A DNA stretch of 64,000 bases, from contig JAGRGQ010000011.1 of assembly GCA_020445405.1 (NCBI GenBank), positions 1-64,000 of the forward strand, given 5' to 3'. Below, piece by piece: positions 33,049 to 42,318 of this stretch. The notes beneath the pieces are model-generated. The model ran no database searches and was not told where the DNA came from. It saw nothing but the letters and a program-made list of their open reading frames with translations. The first letter of the stretch is position 1. Each line of letters begins with the position of its first letter. A program made the position numbers and the translations under genes. This DNA is from Gammaproteobacteria bacterium (GTDB lineage: Bacteria > Pseudomonadota > Gammaproteobacteria > Chromatiales > Chromatiaceae).

Positions 33049-35918
33049 GCAACACCTCCTTTGGCGTCGTTGATCCTGCTGACTTTTATCGTGAACTCCT
33101 GCGACCTGAATCCCGCCACCACCGGCTCCACCGTGTGTGGAATCAGCTTGTTGGTGGCAACTCCGCCGTAGGCGTAACTGCGGGTCAACTGTGGATTTTC
33201 CACCCCGAACGAAGAGTGCAGGAACAGCGCGTCCCGATGCACTTTACGGGTGACGTGTGCGTCTCCCTCCTGATACTGTCCGGAGAGGGTATTGGTCAGG
33301 CCGATCCGGTCACCGTTGTTGATACCCAGTTTTTCCGCACGATCCGGATGAATCCAGACACCGCGGTAGATTTCCGACTTGAAGGTGTTGATCGCGTTTA
33401 AGACCGGATTGTTGCTGTTGGTGGATCCGTACGAGACGGTTGGCGTTTTGCCGTAGGTGAAGTAGAACTCGTCCGCATCCAGCGGCTGCTCCATACCTGC
33501 ATCGTTGCGGCAGCTGACCGGAATGGCGGTGGCCAGCACGCTGAATGCCGGACCCTGAACCCCCATGGCGCGAAGGCTGTCGAACAAGCCGCTGAAAAAT
33601 TCGAAGCGTCCGCTTGGAGTGACCGCCGGGATCTTTTCGGGAATCGCCGAGTGTTTCAGCAGTTCCCGCCAGTCCTGTTCGTGGTAGATGCCCTTCTCGC
33701 GCAGAATTTCATCGATATGTTCGGGCGTGACACCCAGTTCCGCGGCCTTGACCGCGAATGCGACCTCGCGACAGGCTGCACTGAAGGGGCTGCGCACGCC
33801 CGCTTCCCGTTTCCGCGTCAACGCCGCCTTGACCGGCGCCGCCGGCAGACCTGTCAATGCCTCCATGTAGTGGAGAAAACCGTCGACGTTGCCACTGACG
33901 ATCCCGGTCAGCTTCAGCAGTACATCAGGGGATTCCCAGGAGTCGTAAAGCGGATCGATCGCCGCGTAGCGTGTGGTTATCGCCAGATCCGGATTCACGC
34001 CGTTGCCGTAGAGCGTCGGTTCACTCCGCTCCAGATAGGTGCTGTTGGGCAGAATGACGTCGGCGTAGGGTGTGGTGTCGGAGGGCAGCACATCGAGCAG
34101 CACCACCAGCTCCATATTGTCGTGCCGCATCATCTCCTTCCAGTAGGTGTCGGGGTAGTAGTGTCGAACCGGATTGGCGGCGTTTATGAACATGGCCCGT
34201 GTCTTGTACGGTTCGCCCTTCCAGTGGAGCCTGCCCTCCACCGACTCTTTCAGTCCCTCATCCGCCATGACCGGCAATGCAACCCAGGGTTTGCCAGCCT
34301 CTTTCTGCTGTTGGGAATAGGCCCAGGTGAAACCTGGATGACCGTGGGAGAAGTTCTCTCCTTTGGATAGCGCGCCGATCACCAGGTTTGCAAAATCCAG
34401 ACCGGCCATGTTGGCGAGTTGGCTGTCCATATTCACCCCGGACTGCCTGGCCTGCCACTGTTTCGCCGCTTTGTGATGAAATTCGCCGCTCATGATCCAG
34501 CCTCCCTCCCGGTCGATACCGCCGTTGAGCGCCTGCATCATGGCCTGGACCCGGCGCAGCATCATCACGCTGCCGTAGCGCGCCCCATGCCAGCCGGGAT
34601 CGACGATGGCGGGACGGGTGGTGCCGAATTCACGCGCGATGCGGCGGATGGTAGCGGCCGGAATACCGGTGGTTTTTGCCGCCCAGTCGGGTGTATTCGC
34701 TTTTATCTCCTCCCGCTGAGCCTGGAACACGGTCAGCAGTTCATGGTCGCCGGTGTGCTCCGAGCGGGTTCCCGGAGGTACCTCAAGTGCGGGACAGAAA
34801 GCGTAGCCATCGATGTCCAGCCGGTTGTCGTTGGTGTAAGCGGGCAGAACGCGTATCGGCGCATCGGTGATATCGAGCACCTGCGGCAGATGATGCTCGC
34901 CGGCCGCGAGTGCCTCCTCCAGTCTCTGCTTGCCGCCATCGTCCTTGACCAGGGGGCGGCCTTCACTGTCCCTGGCCAACTGCCACTCGCCCGCGGTGTC
35001 ACGGTAGACGAGAAACGGCATATTGGTGTGGCGTCTGAGAAAAGTGGCGTCGTAATAGCGCTCTTCCAGCATCACTTGCAGGATCGCGAGGCAGAGATCA
35101 AGGTCCGTGCCCGGCCGGATGCTGATCCACTCATCCGCTTTGGCAGCTGTCTCCGACAGACGGGGGTCGACCGCGACCACTTTGGCGCCGTTTTTCTTGC
35201 CCCGGGCAAAGCGCACCATTCTGCTGGTGGAGACGCCACCGATCGAGGCGTTGTTGCCGATTAACAGGATATATTTGGCATTGTCGTAGTCGGGCAGAAT
35301 CTCGTCGTGAATATTGAAATTGCCGGTCACGGTATCCGTTCCCAGGTGGCCCGTGGTGACGCAGTGCTGCATGGGTGAGGCGACAATATTCGGTACCTCG
35401 TTGGCCAGCGCAAACGGAACCGACCAGTTCATGTAAAAAACACAGGAGGTCCAGCCGCCCACCATGGTCCACTCCCAGGGCCGGATGGCTGCATTCCTGG
35501 ATTTTTTGGCGATGTAATCCCATGCCTCCTCCCAACTCGCGGAGCGAAAGGCGTACTCGCCCCGCTTGCTTCCCTCAATACGGATCAGCGGCGATTTGAT
35601 GCGGTCGCTGTCATAGGTCTGGCGCAGACCGGCCTGTCCACGTGCGCACATCTTTCCGCGATTCAGGGTGGAATTGGGATTGCCGTCGAGTTTGACGATA
35701 CGCCTGGAACCGTCATGGGTTCTGCTGGTGACCCGGACGTTGCACAGCGAGGAGCAGAAGTTGCAGATGGTGTAACTGACCTCCTCTTTACCCGGCGCTT
35801 TCTGTGGCGATGCGCAGCCATTCAGAAAAAGCGGCTGGGAGAGTGTCAGCGCAGCACCGGTGGCGCCGCTGGACTTCAGAAAAGACCGTCTGGTGAGTCG
35901 CGGAAAGGACCATGCCAT
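33045..35918 (-). CDS. Tat-exported molybdopterin oxidoreductase, catalytic subunit (PsrA/TtrA-like)
   Basis: A 957-residue enzyme from ATG 35918, with AGGAGC eight bases upstream. It has a Tat signal (LTRRSFLKSSG plus hydrophobic stretch), a 4Fe-4S motif (CNFCSSLCNVRV ... GKMCARGQ), an apparent Mo-ligand cysteine (SPMQHCVTTGHLGTDT), MGD-binding regions (LLIGNNASIGGVSTSRMVRF, DPRLSETAAKADEW) and a C-terminal MGD domain (FGVENPQLTRSYAYGGVATN). Substrate is probably polysulfide, tetrathionate or thiosulfate. Size is nearer TtrA (about 1000) than PsrA/PhsA (about 760). The Tat signal argues against SoeA, the cytoplasmic sulfite dehydrogenase. Confidence 0.88.
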   Translation of the reverse strand: MAWSFPRLTRRSFLKSSGATGAALTLSQPLFLNGCASPQKAPGKEEVSYTICNFCSSLCNVRVTSRTHDGSRRIVKLDGNPNSTLNRGKMCARGQAGLRQTYDSDRIKSPLIRIEGSKRGEYAFRSASWEEAWDYIAKKSRNAAIRPWEWTMVGGWTSCVFYMNWSVPFALANEVPNIVASPMQHCVTTGHLGTDTVTGNFNIHDEILPDYDNAKYILLIGNNASIGGVSTSRMVRFARGKKNGAKVVAVDPRLSETAAKADEWISIRPGTDLDLCLAILQVMLEERYYDATFLRRHTNMPFLVYRDTAGEWQLARDSEGRPLVKDDGGKQRLEEALAAGEHHLPQVLDITDAPIRVLPAYTNDNRLDIDGYAFCPALEVPPGTRSEHTGDHELLTVFQAQREEIKANTPDWAAKTTGIPAATIRRIAREFGTTRPAIVDPGWHGARYGSVMMLRRVQAMMQALNGGIDREGGWIMSGEFHHKAAKQWQARQSGVNMDSQLANMAGLDFANLVIGALSKGENFSHGHPGFTWAYSQQQKEAGKPWVALPVMADEGLKESVEGRLHWKGEPYKTRAMFINAANPVRHYYPDTYWKEMMRHDNMELVVLLDVLPSDTTPYADVILPNSTYLERSEPTLYGNGVNPDLAITTRYAAIDPLYDSWESPDVLLKLTGIVSGNVDGFLHYMEALTGLPAAPVKAALTRKREAGVRSPFSAACREVAFAVKAAELGVTPEHIDEILREKGIYHEQDWRELLKHSAIPEKIPAVTPSGRFEFFSGLFDSLRAMGVQGPAFSVLATAIPVSCRNDAGMEQPLDADEFYFTYGKTPTVSYGSTNSNNPVLNAINTFKSEIYRGVWIHPDRAEKLGINNGDRIGLTNTLSGQYQEGDAHVTRKVHRDALFLHSSFGVENPQLTRSYAYGGVATNKLIPHTVEPVVAGFRSQEFTIKVSRINDAKGGVA

Positions 35919-36539
35919 GATAGTTGCTCCTCGTCTGGAATATACCCCCCCCTTGGTACCCAACGAGAAAGAGCTGCGACCCACAAGCGAGCCGGTGGTG
36001 GCAAAGTACCCGCATACTGGAAATGCCTATGCCAGGTATACCTGCAATAAACGCCTTTAATACCGGTGTCCCAACTCTCCTCTGTCTGCAAAGGAGGCAT
36101 GCTGATTAAAGATACTGCGCTCAGGTATAACTTAAGGGCTGCCGGTCGGCATGGATGCTGTGCCGCCCGCCTTATTCGATGGACGCTTCTTCTCATCCAT
36201 CTTTTTTATGAAAATAAGTCGGAATCCTGCTTGCGTTCCGCTTATTTTAAATAATCCGTATATTTGGATTTCTTTATGCGGATTACACTAGCCAACGGGA
36301 GGATGCAAAGTCATTGACAATTCTCAACCGCAGCCGGCGCACTCAATGATTTTTCCTGCTTGAGTAAATTCGATGGTGCCGCGGTCAGCGCGGGTCGGCT
36401 GCACCGCCCGGAGCGGCGCTGGACTTACCGTGCCCAGATGCGAAATCCCGGCTCCCTGCGACAGCTTCGGATCCGCTGTTCTCCTTGCCGGACACCCTGC
36501 GGTGGCTGGGCCTGGGGGACAGTCTCAGGCGACCCGGTT
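35919..36539. other. Long leader/promoter region of the Mo-oxidoreductase operon
   Basis: About 620 bases between the operon start and the glycosyltransferase stop. It contains the 36033-36044 palindrome, a homopolymer (CCCCCCC near 35947), and an inverted repeat TAATCCGTAT (36252-36261) / ATGCGGATTA (36276-36285, 9 of 10 matching). The DNA at 36100-36300 is notably AT-richer than its surroundings. No gene is supported. Confidence 0.45.
36033..36044. promoter_or_regulatory. Perfect palindrome upstream of the Mo-oxidoreductase operon
   Basis: CAGGTATACCTG, an exact 12-base palindrome 115 bases before the operon's first ATG. It is a candidate operator for a dimeric regulator, perhaps of sulfur compounds; no match to a known box is claimed. 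Confidence 0.35.
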
Positions 36540-37616
36540 TCAGTTTCGGGTATTGCTGTAGACAAGGAGGCTGGAGGCTATGAAATTGAAACAACTGGCG
36601 GCCGCGACTCCCAGGATCAGCGCAGCAAGACGATGCGCCGTAAAAAAACTCACCTGGGTTGTGAGCAGGGCATAGAGTCCATAGTTGATTCCAAAACCCA
36701 TTAAACTGGAGATAACGAATTCAGACCACTGCCTGACCCTGGGTCTGCGTTCTCTCTCGCTGAATGTCACCCTTCGATTCAACGCCCAGTTCCAGCTGAC
36801 CGCCGGCCAGAAGGAGAGGGCTCTCGCGAGAAGATGGGATGCACCGAGGGTCTGGCAAAGATAGTAAAAAAGAATGTCGACAACAAAACCGCTGGCACCA
36901 ACCAGGCCAAACAGAAAGAGTTCGGCGAAGCTGCCGAAGCGATGCAGATATAAACGGCGCAGATGTCTCAAATACTTGAGCTGCTCGTTAAAATCCATCT
37001 TGCTCTGGCCAATCTTACGGTCTTTGAACCGGATCGGAATTTCAACGATAGAATCGAATTCACCCCGTATCAGGATCTCCAGGCCTATTTTGTATCCGAT
37101 GGGGTTGAGTGTCGCCGGATCTATCCGCGTACGACTGAACATGAAAAATCCCGACATGGGATCTGAGCAGCTGGTGAGGGGGCTTGCCATCAGGGTCGCG
37201 AGGTGAGAATTGAGAAATCGCCATAAACTCCATTGGCGATCGAAAGAGCCTTCAGCAATATAGCGACTGCCGATGACAAATACCCCCGGTGAGTCCTCAA
37301 TAGCCTTCAGCATCGTGCGAATCTTATCCGGTGGATGGGACAGGTCGGCATCCATCACCAGGATGATATCAAAGGCGGCCGCCCTGATCCCTTCAACCAC
37401 CGATAACGCCAAATCTCTGGGCCGACCCCGGGGCTGCAGCAGTCTCAACGGAAATTCACTGCTTAAAGCGCTGCAGACGGCGGCCGTCTCATCCGGCGAA
37501 TTGTCATCAACGATGATTATTTCATACACCAGGCCCTGCAGTACCTGTTGCAGCCGAGCAACCAGCTCGGGGATGTTTTCCGCTTCGTTATAGGTGGGGA
37601 CAACAATACTTAACAC
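36540..37616 (-). CDS. Dolichol-phosphate-mannose-synthase-like GT2 fused to GtrA
   Basis: A 358-residue protein from GTG 37616, six bases after the upstream stop. Residues 1 to ~225 are a GT-A glycosyltransferase (MLSIVVPTYNEAENIPELV, IIIVDDNSPDETA, LVMDADLSHPPDK, SMDFNEQLKYLRHLRRLYL). Residues ~230-358 are a four-span GtrA domain (FLFGLVGASGFVVDILFYYL, WNWALNRRVTF, FNFIASSLLVYS). This fusion makes and flips polyprenyl-phosphate sugars. The DUF2723 protein encoded just upstream is a likely user of such a lipid-linked sugar. Confidence 0.88.
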   Translation of the reverse strand: MLSIVVPTYNEAENIPELVARLQQVLQGLVYEIIIVDDNSPDETAAVCSALSSEFPLRLLQPRGRPRDLALSVVEGIRAAAFDIILVMDADLSHPPDKIRTMLKAIEDSPGVFVIGSRYIAEGSFDRQWSLWRFLNSHLATLMASPLTSCSDPMSGFFMFSRTRIDPATLNPIGYKIGLEILIRGEFDSIVEIPIRFKDRKIGQSKMDFNEQLKYLRHLRRLYLHRFGSFAELFLFGLVGASGFVVDILFYYLCQTLGASHLLARALSFWPAVSWNWALNRRVTFSERERRPRVRQWSEFVISSLMGFGINYGLYALLTTQVSFFTAHRLAALILGVAAASCFNFIASSLLVYSNTRN

Positions 37617-37622
37617 GGCGGT

Positions 37623-39662
37623 TCAGCAGCTCTTGGCTGGAAAGCGGTGCTTCAGTCTGGCAAGATTCCGCCGGTCGGTATTTTTCTCGTAGATCTTCAT
37701 GAGTTCACAAATACTTTCGTTCCGCTCATCAGGCATCAATTCTAGAGATTTACTGAACATCTCAACCGCTTTTTTCTCCTGGTCGGTCGCCGCCATGATC
37801 AGCCCGTAGAACAGGTAAAAAACGGCTGCATCCTTTTTCGGCACTTCGCCATCGAGTTGTCTGTGCGCGGCCTCGGCCAATCCAATCAGATGACTGGATT
37901 CGGTCGGTGTTCCGGTATGGATGATTGCCTCAAGCGTAGCCAGTTTGCCCGGAAACGTCTCCTGTACCCGATGGAGACGGTCAATTTGCTGCGCAGACAG
38001 CGCCTGGGTTCCAAACTTCAATACATATCCTGCATACTGACGGGCAAAGGAAATTATCAAATCATAAACAAATTGTCTCTCATGAAGATCGGTCAATAAC
38101 CGGCCTTTGTGCAATGCCAGAAGTTGGTCAAGATAAACTTCGAATTCGGGAACAAATACAAACTCCCGGTCACTGAATCTGTTGTACCCATAATAGAGAC
38201 CATAGTTGCTGGTTGCCTCCTTGGTGCCGTAGATTGAGAATACCGGCCGTGTCGCGTTGCTGATAAATGCATTTACCACGCGCTCTTTCTGCTCCTTTGG
38301 TTCGCCTACGCCGGTAAGACGATTTGAAAAAACCAGACTCTCTTTTTCGTATAAGGTGACATCAGGCCTGAAGCCCTCAACCCTGTTGAGAAAACCCAGC
38401 GGCCCCACCTGATTGTCCCCGGTCAGGAATAAAATGGCATTTTCCGGCAACGAAGCGAGCACGGTGCGGGCATACTGATCGACAAGTTTGTCATCACTGC
38501 GCTCCAGTTTTGGATAATTGTAAGCCGCTATGCTGACCAGGAAGATGAGAACCAGGGAAATTCTCAGCTGTGCCGGCAGACCTTCCCGCTGCAGCTTTTC
38601 GAGAGACCAGACCAGGCCGATGGCGAACCAGATCGCCAATGCGGAAAAAGCGATCACCGGATAGGGTCTGAACACACCCTGAAAGAGAATCTCAAAAGGG
38701 AAATTGAAGAAGCACATCAACAGGTAAGTGGTTGCCAGGTAGATGAACAGCAGTGAAACAGCGTGATTGAGTTTGAGCTGTTTGAACGATCGATAGACGC
38801 CCAGAAGCATGACCGGCAGCGCCGCAAAACCCAATTGAAAAAGCGTCTCCGGCAGCAGCCAGATGAAGTACTGCAGTTTGTCATGAATAACCGCACCGGC
38901 CCGGGAGTCAGCATAATAAGATCGGGCGATGTAGTTAAGAAATCCTTCAGGATTGACTGCTCCAAAAGCCGCAATCTGCGGATCGGTCTCAGTCAACAGG
39001 GAAATGTAGGGCGTCAGACCGAGGATAAAAAGCAGGATTGAGATTGTCCAGAATTTCAGCGAACGCGCGGCTTCAGCCAGTGATTGCCGGGCGCCATACA
39101 ACAGCGGAACAAATCCGGCACAGGAGAGCAGAAACAGGGGCCAGTGATTGGAAACCGACAATCCCGCAGCAAGGCAGAGAGCAAACCAGTATTTCAGCTG
39201 CTGGCTGTCAACAAACTTCAGCAGCAACCACCAGCAGATCATGAACATCAACGCAGCCAGGCTGTAGACCTCAATGATTATTGCCTGGGACCAGAATGTT
39301 GCGGAGCAGGCATATGCCAGCGCCGCGACAAATCCGGTGATATTGCTGCGTGTCAATAATATTACCACCCGGTAAAGTACGCCCGCCGCCAGCGCCGCAA
39401 AAACGGCGGAGACCATGTTGCCCGCAGTGACCGTAGGCGACATCATCATCCGGCTGCACAACTGCGTAAACAGCGGATAACCCGGGGGATGGGCGATGCC
39501 TCCCAAATGGCAGATCATCTGGAACATCCCCGCATCCTCGAGCGTTATGCTTTCCGGCATGGTGGCAACGAACAGCAGCAGGGAGATGCCGATCACAACG
39601 GCGTTCTGAACACGGGTGTCCTCGAACGCCTTCAGACCGGGCAGCGTAACTCTCTCTCTCAT
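37623..39662 (-). CDS. DUF2723 membrane protein (PMT/GT-C-like)
   Basis: A 679-residue protein with about ten membrane spans in residues 20-370 and a soluble C-terminal half. The early motif ITLEDAGMFQMICHLGGIAHPPGYPLFT is the DUF2723 signature, resembling the acidic first loop of GT-C mannosyltransferases. The C-terminal ~300 residues include a helical repeat-like end (AAVFYLFYGLIMAATDQEKKAVEMFSKSLELMPDERNE), TPR-like. It probably glycosylates exported proteins or glycans using a polyprenyl-sugar donor made by the downstream GT2-GtrA gene, six bases away. Confidence 0.85.
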   Translation of the reverse strand: MRERVTLPGLKAFEDTRVQNAVVIGISLLLFVATMPESITLEDAGMFQMICHLGGIAHPPGYPLFTQLCSRMMMSPTVTAGNMVSAVFAALAAGVLYRVVILLTRSNITGFVAALAYACSATFWSQAIIIEVYSLAALMFMICWWLLLKFVDSQQLKYWFALCLAAGLSVSNHWPLFLLSCAGFVPLLYGARQSLAEAARSLKFWTISILLFILGLTPYISLLTETDPQIAAFGAVNPEGFLNYIARSYYADSRAGAVIHDKLQYFIWLLPETLFQLGFAALPVMLLGVYRSFKQLKLNHAVSLLFIYLATTYLLMCFFNFPFEILFQGVFRPYPVIAFSALAIWFAIGLVWSLEKLQREGLPAQLRISLVLIFLVSIAAYNYPKLERSDDKLVDQYARTVLASLPENAILFLTGDNQVGPLGFLNRVEGFRPDVTLYEKESLVFSNRLTGVGEPKEQKERVVNAFISNATRPVFSIYGTKEATSNYGLYYGYNRFSDREFVFVPEFEVYLDQLLALHKGRLLTDLHERQFVYDLIISFARQYAGYVLKFGTQALSAQQIDRLHRVQETFPGKLATLEAIIHTGTPTESSHLIGLAEAAHRQLDGEVPKKDAAVFYLFYGLIMAATDQEKKAVEMFSKSLELMPDERNESICELMKIYEKNTDRRNLARLKHRFPAKSC

Positions 39663-40048
39663 GCTTTTCGCGGCTCAATGGTGGTGTGGGAGTTAGTGGA
39701 GGATAGTATGAACCCTGAGGAACAGCCGGTTAAAGGCTTCTCTTTTATCTTCGGTCCGGTTTCCGGACGGCACTATTGATTGAGGCACGCTGACCCGGTG
39801 TATAACCCGCCGCCCGGTCAGGTATCCACCCGCTCCGCCAACAGTCCCATGCTCCTTTTGCAATGCTGTCGGCAGAGCCTTTGCCGTATGCCGTCCATAA
39901 GCAATTTTTTTACTGGAAATCAGCCGGACACATTGTGTGCCAGAATGCGCAGCGGGCGGGGACGTCTTGCGCGTCGGTTTTTTGCGCGTCTTTCGCGGAT
40001 GATCGAACAGGAGACGGCACAACGACCGGCCTGAGTATTACTCCGAAG
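39663..40048. other. Intergenic region between the DUF2723 and comM genes
   Basis: About 385 bases upstream of the DUF2723 gene and downstream of comM. A 23-codon plus-strand frame (39708-39779) has a strong GGAGGA five bases before its ATG; it is described as a finding only. No terminator with a T tract or promoter is clear. Confidence 0.35.
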
Positions 40049-41560
40049 TCAGCTGCGCCGATCCAGCCGCCGGTAGCCGATCGCCTCGCTCAAGTGCGGG
40101 ATCCCGATATCCCGGGACTGCTCCAGGTCGGCTATCGTCCTCGCCACCCGCAGAATGCGGTGGTAGGCTCTGGCGGATAACCCCAGGCGATCCATGGCGG
40201 CAGAGAGCAGTTGCGCCGCGCCGGCAGGCAGATGGCAGACTGAAACAAGCCTATCCCCGCTTAACTGACTGTTGAGGCAGCCCGCTCTCTGCAGCTGCAG
40301 CATGCGGCAGCGCTCGACGCCTTGTCTGATCTGCGCACTGGTTCTCTGTCCGTCGGGAGCAGCACCCGCCAGCTCGGAAGAGGCCACAGCGGGGACCTCA
40401 ACATGCAGGTCGATACGATCGAGCAGCGGACCGGAGAGGCGATTCCGGTAGCGTTGGATCTGGTCTGCACTGCAGTGGCATCTATTGCGTGTGGCGTCCC
40501 CGAGATATCCGCAGGGGCAGGGATTCATCGCGGAAATGAGTTGGAAATTCGCCGGAAACTCCGCCTGGCGGCAGGCGCGCGAGATGGTTATTTCACCGCT
40601 CTCCAGCGGCTCACGCAACATTTCCAGGGCACGACGATCGAACTCGGGCAACTCGTCCAGAAACAGGATGCCGTTGTGTGCCAGCGAAATCTCCCCCGGC
40701 CGTGGCGTACCACCACCCCCCACCAGTGCAACCCCGGAAATGCTATGGTGAGGGCTGCGAAACGGCCGTTTACGCCAATCGCCGGTACGGAAACCGCGGT
40801 TGCTGATGGAGAGCACCGCCGCGCTTTCCAGCGCCTCCTGGTCGGTCATCGACGGTAAAAGACCGGGAAGTCTGCCGGCAAGCATGGACTTGCCGGAGCC
40901 GGGAGAGCCGATCATCAGCAGGCTGTGTGCCCCCGCCGCTGCCACTTCCAACGCCCGTTTGGCGTTTGCCTGCCCACGGACATCGGCGAGATCGGGCATG
41001 GTGAGCGGCGGTGCCGGCGGCGCCTGATGCCGGTATACCGGCATGTCTCTGCCACTGATCAGATGATCACAGATCTCCAGCAATGTCTCCGCGGCGTGAA
41101 TCCGCACCCCTTTCACCAACGCGGCTTCCGCGGCGTTGGCCAACGGCAGCACCAGCGTGCGTCCCGCCTGTTTGGCGGCAAGCGCCACGGGCAGTGCGCC
41201 CGCGACCGGCCGGAGTTCTCCGGATAACGCCAGTTCACCGATAAATTCATAGCCGGAGAGGGCCAGTTTCGGGATCTGTCCGGAAGCCGCCAGGATTCCC
41301 AGTGCGATGGCAAGATCGAAACGCGCACCCTCTTTCGGCAGGTCCGCAGGCGCGAGGTTGATAGTGGTGCGTCTGGCCGGAAACTCGAAGCGTGAATTCA
41401 GCAGTGCGCCCCGAACCCGATCCTTGCTCTCCCTGACAGCCAGCTCCGGGAGGCCAACGATGGAGAGACCAGGCAACCCATTGGCAAGATGAACTTCAAC
41501 GCTTACCAGCGGGGCGTCGATACCGCTGCGGGCACGGCAGAAGAGTACGGCTAATGACAT
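40049..41560 (-). CDS. comM: YifB/ComM-family Mg-chelatase-like AAA ATPase
   Basis: A 503-residue protein; ATG 41560 gives the family N-terminus MSLAVLFCRARSGIDAPLVSVEVHL. It has an N-terminal Lon-like domain (NGLPGLSIVGLPELAVRESKDRV), a AAA core with Walker A IGSPGSGKSMLAGRLPGLLP and Walker B ILFLDELPEF, the zinc-like MNPCPCGYLGDATRNRCHCS segment, and a C-terminal Mg-chelatase helical domain (SARAYHRILRVARTIADLE). ComM is a helicase that promotes branch migration during natural transformation. Confidence 0.92.
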   Translation of the reverse strand: MSLAVLFCRARSGIDAPLVSVEVHLANGLPGLSIVGLPELAVRESKDRVRGALLNSRFEFPARRTTINLAPADLPKEGARFDLAIALGILAASGQIPKLALSGYEFIGELALSGELRPVAGALPVALAAKQAGRTLVLPLANAAEAALVKGVRIHAAETLLEICDHLISGRDMPVYRHQAPPAPPLTMPDLADVRGQANAKRALEVAAAGAHSLLMIGSPGSGKSMLAGRLPGLLPSMTDQEALESAAVLSISNRGFRTGDWRKRPFRSPHHSISGVALVGGGGTPRPGEISLAHNGILFLDELPEFDRRALEMLREPLESGEITISRACRQAEFPANFQLISAMNPCPCGYLGDATRNRCHCSADQIQRYRNRLSGPLLDRIDLHVEVPAVASSELAGAAPDGQRTSAQIRQGVERCRMLQLQRAGCLNSQLSGDRLVSVCHLPAGAAQLLSAAMDRLGLSARAYHRILRVARTIADLEQSRDIGIPHLSEAIGYRRLDRRS

Positions 41561-41770
41561 GATCACCTTCCTTGGCGGTTCTGGTAAAAACACCGGCAAT
41601 CCAGCGCCGGCGAGTGACAACGATCAGCGTGCTTTACGCTGCAGATCGCGGCCTGAAAAATGTGACTGTTACCTGCGGCCGAAGGGGAGCAACCCCCTTC
41701 CCTTTGTGGAAGCCACTGGAATTACCGGGGCGACTGCTCAAGAACACCGCGACAGGGCGCTAGGGAACAG

Positions 41771-42022
41771 CTACTGTCGGGCCAATTTCTGCTCCAGCTC
41801 CTTCATCTGCCTCTCGAGAAGCTCAAGCTTCTCACGGGTGCGCAAGAGCACCGATGCCTGAATATCGAACTCTTCACGGGTGACAAGATCGAGGCGGGAG
41901 AGTCCCGCTGTCAATGCCGCGCGCAGGTTCTTCTGCAGTTCACCCTGCATGGACTGCAGCCCGGCCGGAACGCTGGACGCCACCCTTTTTGCGAGGTCGT
42001 CTAATACCTTGGGATCGATCAT
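41771..42022 (-). CDS. ubiK: UbiK (YqiC/BMFP) ubiquinone biosynthesis accessory factor
   Basis: An 83-residue helical protein; ATG 42022 yields the family start MIDPKVLDDLAKRVASSVPAGL. The C-terminal half is a coiled coil (RTREKLELLERQMKELEQKLA) with the conserved LVTREEFDIQASVLLRTREKLE. UbiK homotrimers assist UbiJ in aerobic ubiquinone synthesis. Its presence implies ubiquinone as an electron carrier. It is divergent from glnK. Confidence 0.88.
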   Translation of the reverse strand: MIDPKVLDDLAKRVASSVPAGLQSMQGELQKNLRAALTAGLSRLDLVTREEFDIQASVLLRTREKLELLERQMKELEQKLARQ

Positions 42023-42208
42023 AGAATGCACCTTAGCTGCGTTGAGACACCTTGTCCAGTCTGACGAATCTTCTGCGCTGAAACGTCCGCACAATAATGG
42101 TGCAAACCATGATTTACTCTTCGCATGCCGGTCCAGGATGGTGCGCATGCCTCCAGCAGTCACTCCATTATCCCCATTAACTATAAGAAATATATAGTAA
42201 ATTTCCGA

Positions 42209-42225
42209 TTGGCACGAGAGATGCT
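42209..42225 (+). promoter_or_regulatory. Sigma-54 promoter of glnK-amtB
   Basis: TTGGCACG-AGAG-ATGCT matches the sigma-54 consensus TTGGCACG-N4-TTGCT at all but one position; the GG (42211-42212) and GC (42223-42224) are exactly 12 apart. Transcription should start near 42236, about 80 bases before ATG 42319. TGGTGC half-words at 42098 and 42135 could be parts of NtrC sites. Confidence 0.7.
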
Positions 42226-42318
42226 GGGCAGTGGGCAGAAGGGTCGGTCATTCCCGATCCAGATTATCGAACAGATTGGGTTGTGCAACTTGTTCGTTTA
42301 GCAGGAGATAGAGAAGAG

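Noticed and set aside
33045..35918. SoeA, cytoplasmic sulfite dehydrogenase
   Set aside because: The gene order resembles soeABC, but the clear twin-arginine signal (LTRRSFLK) and two export chaperones indicate a periplasm-facing enzyme.
36099..36254. Small 51-codon gene after AAGGAGG
   Set aside because: The ribosome site is only one base from the ATG, and the peptide is compositionally erratic.
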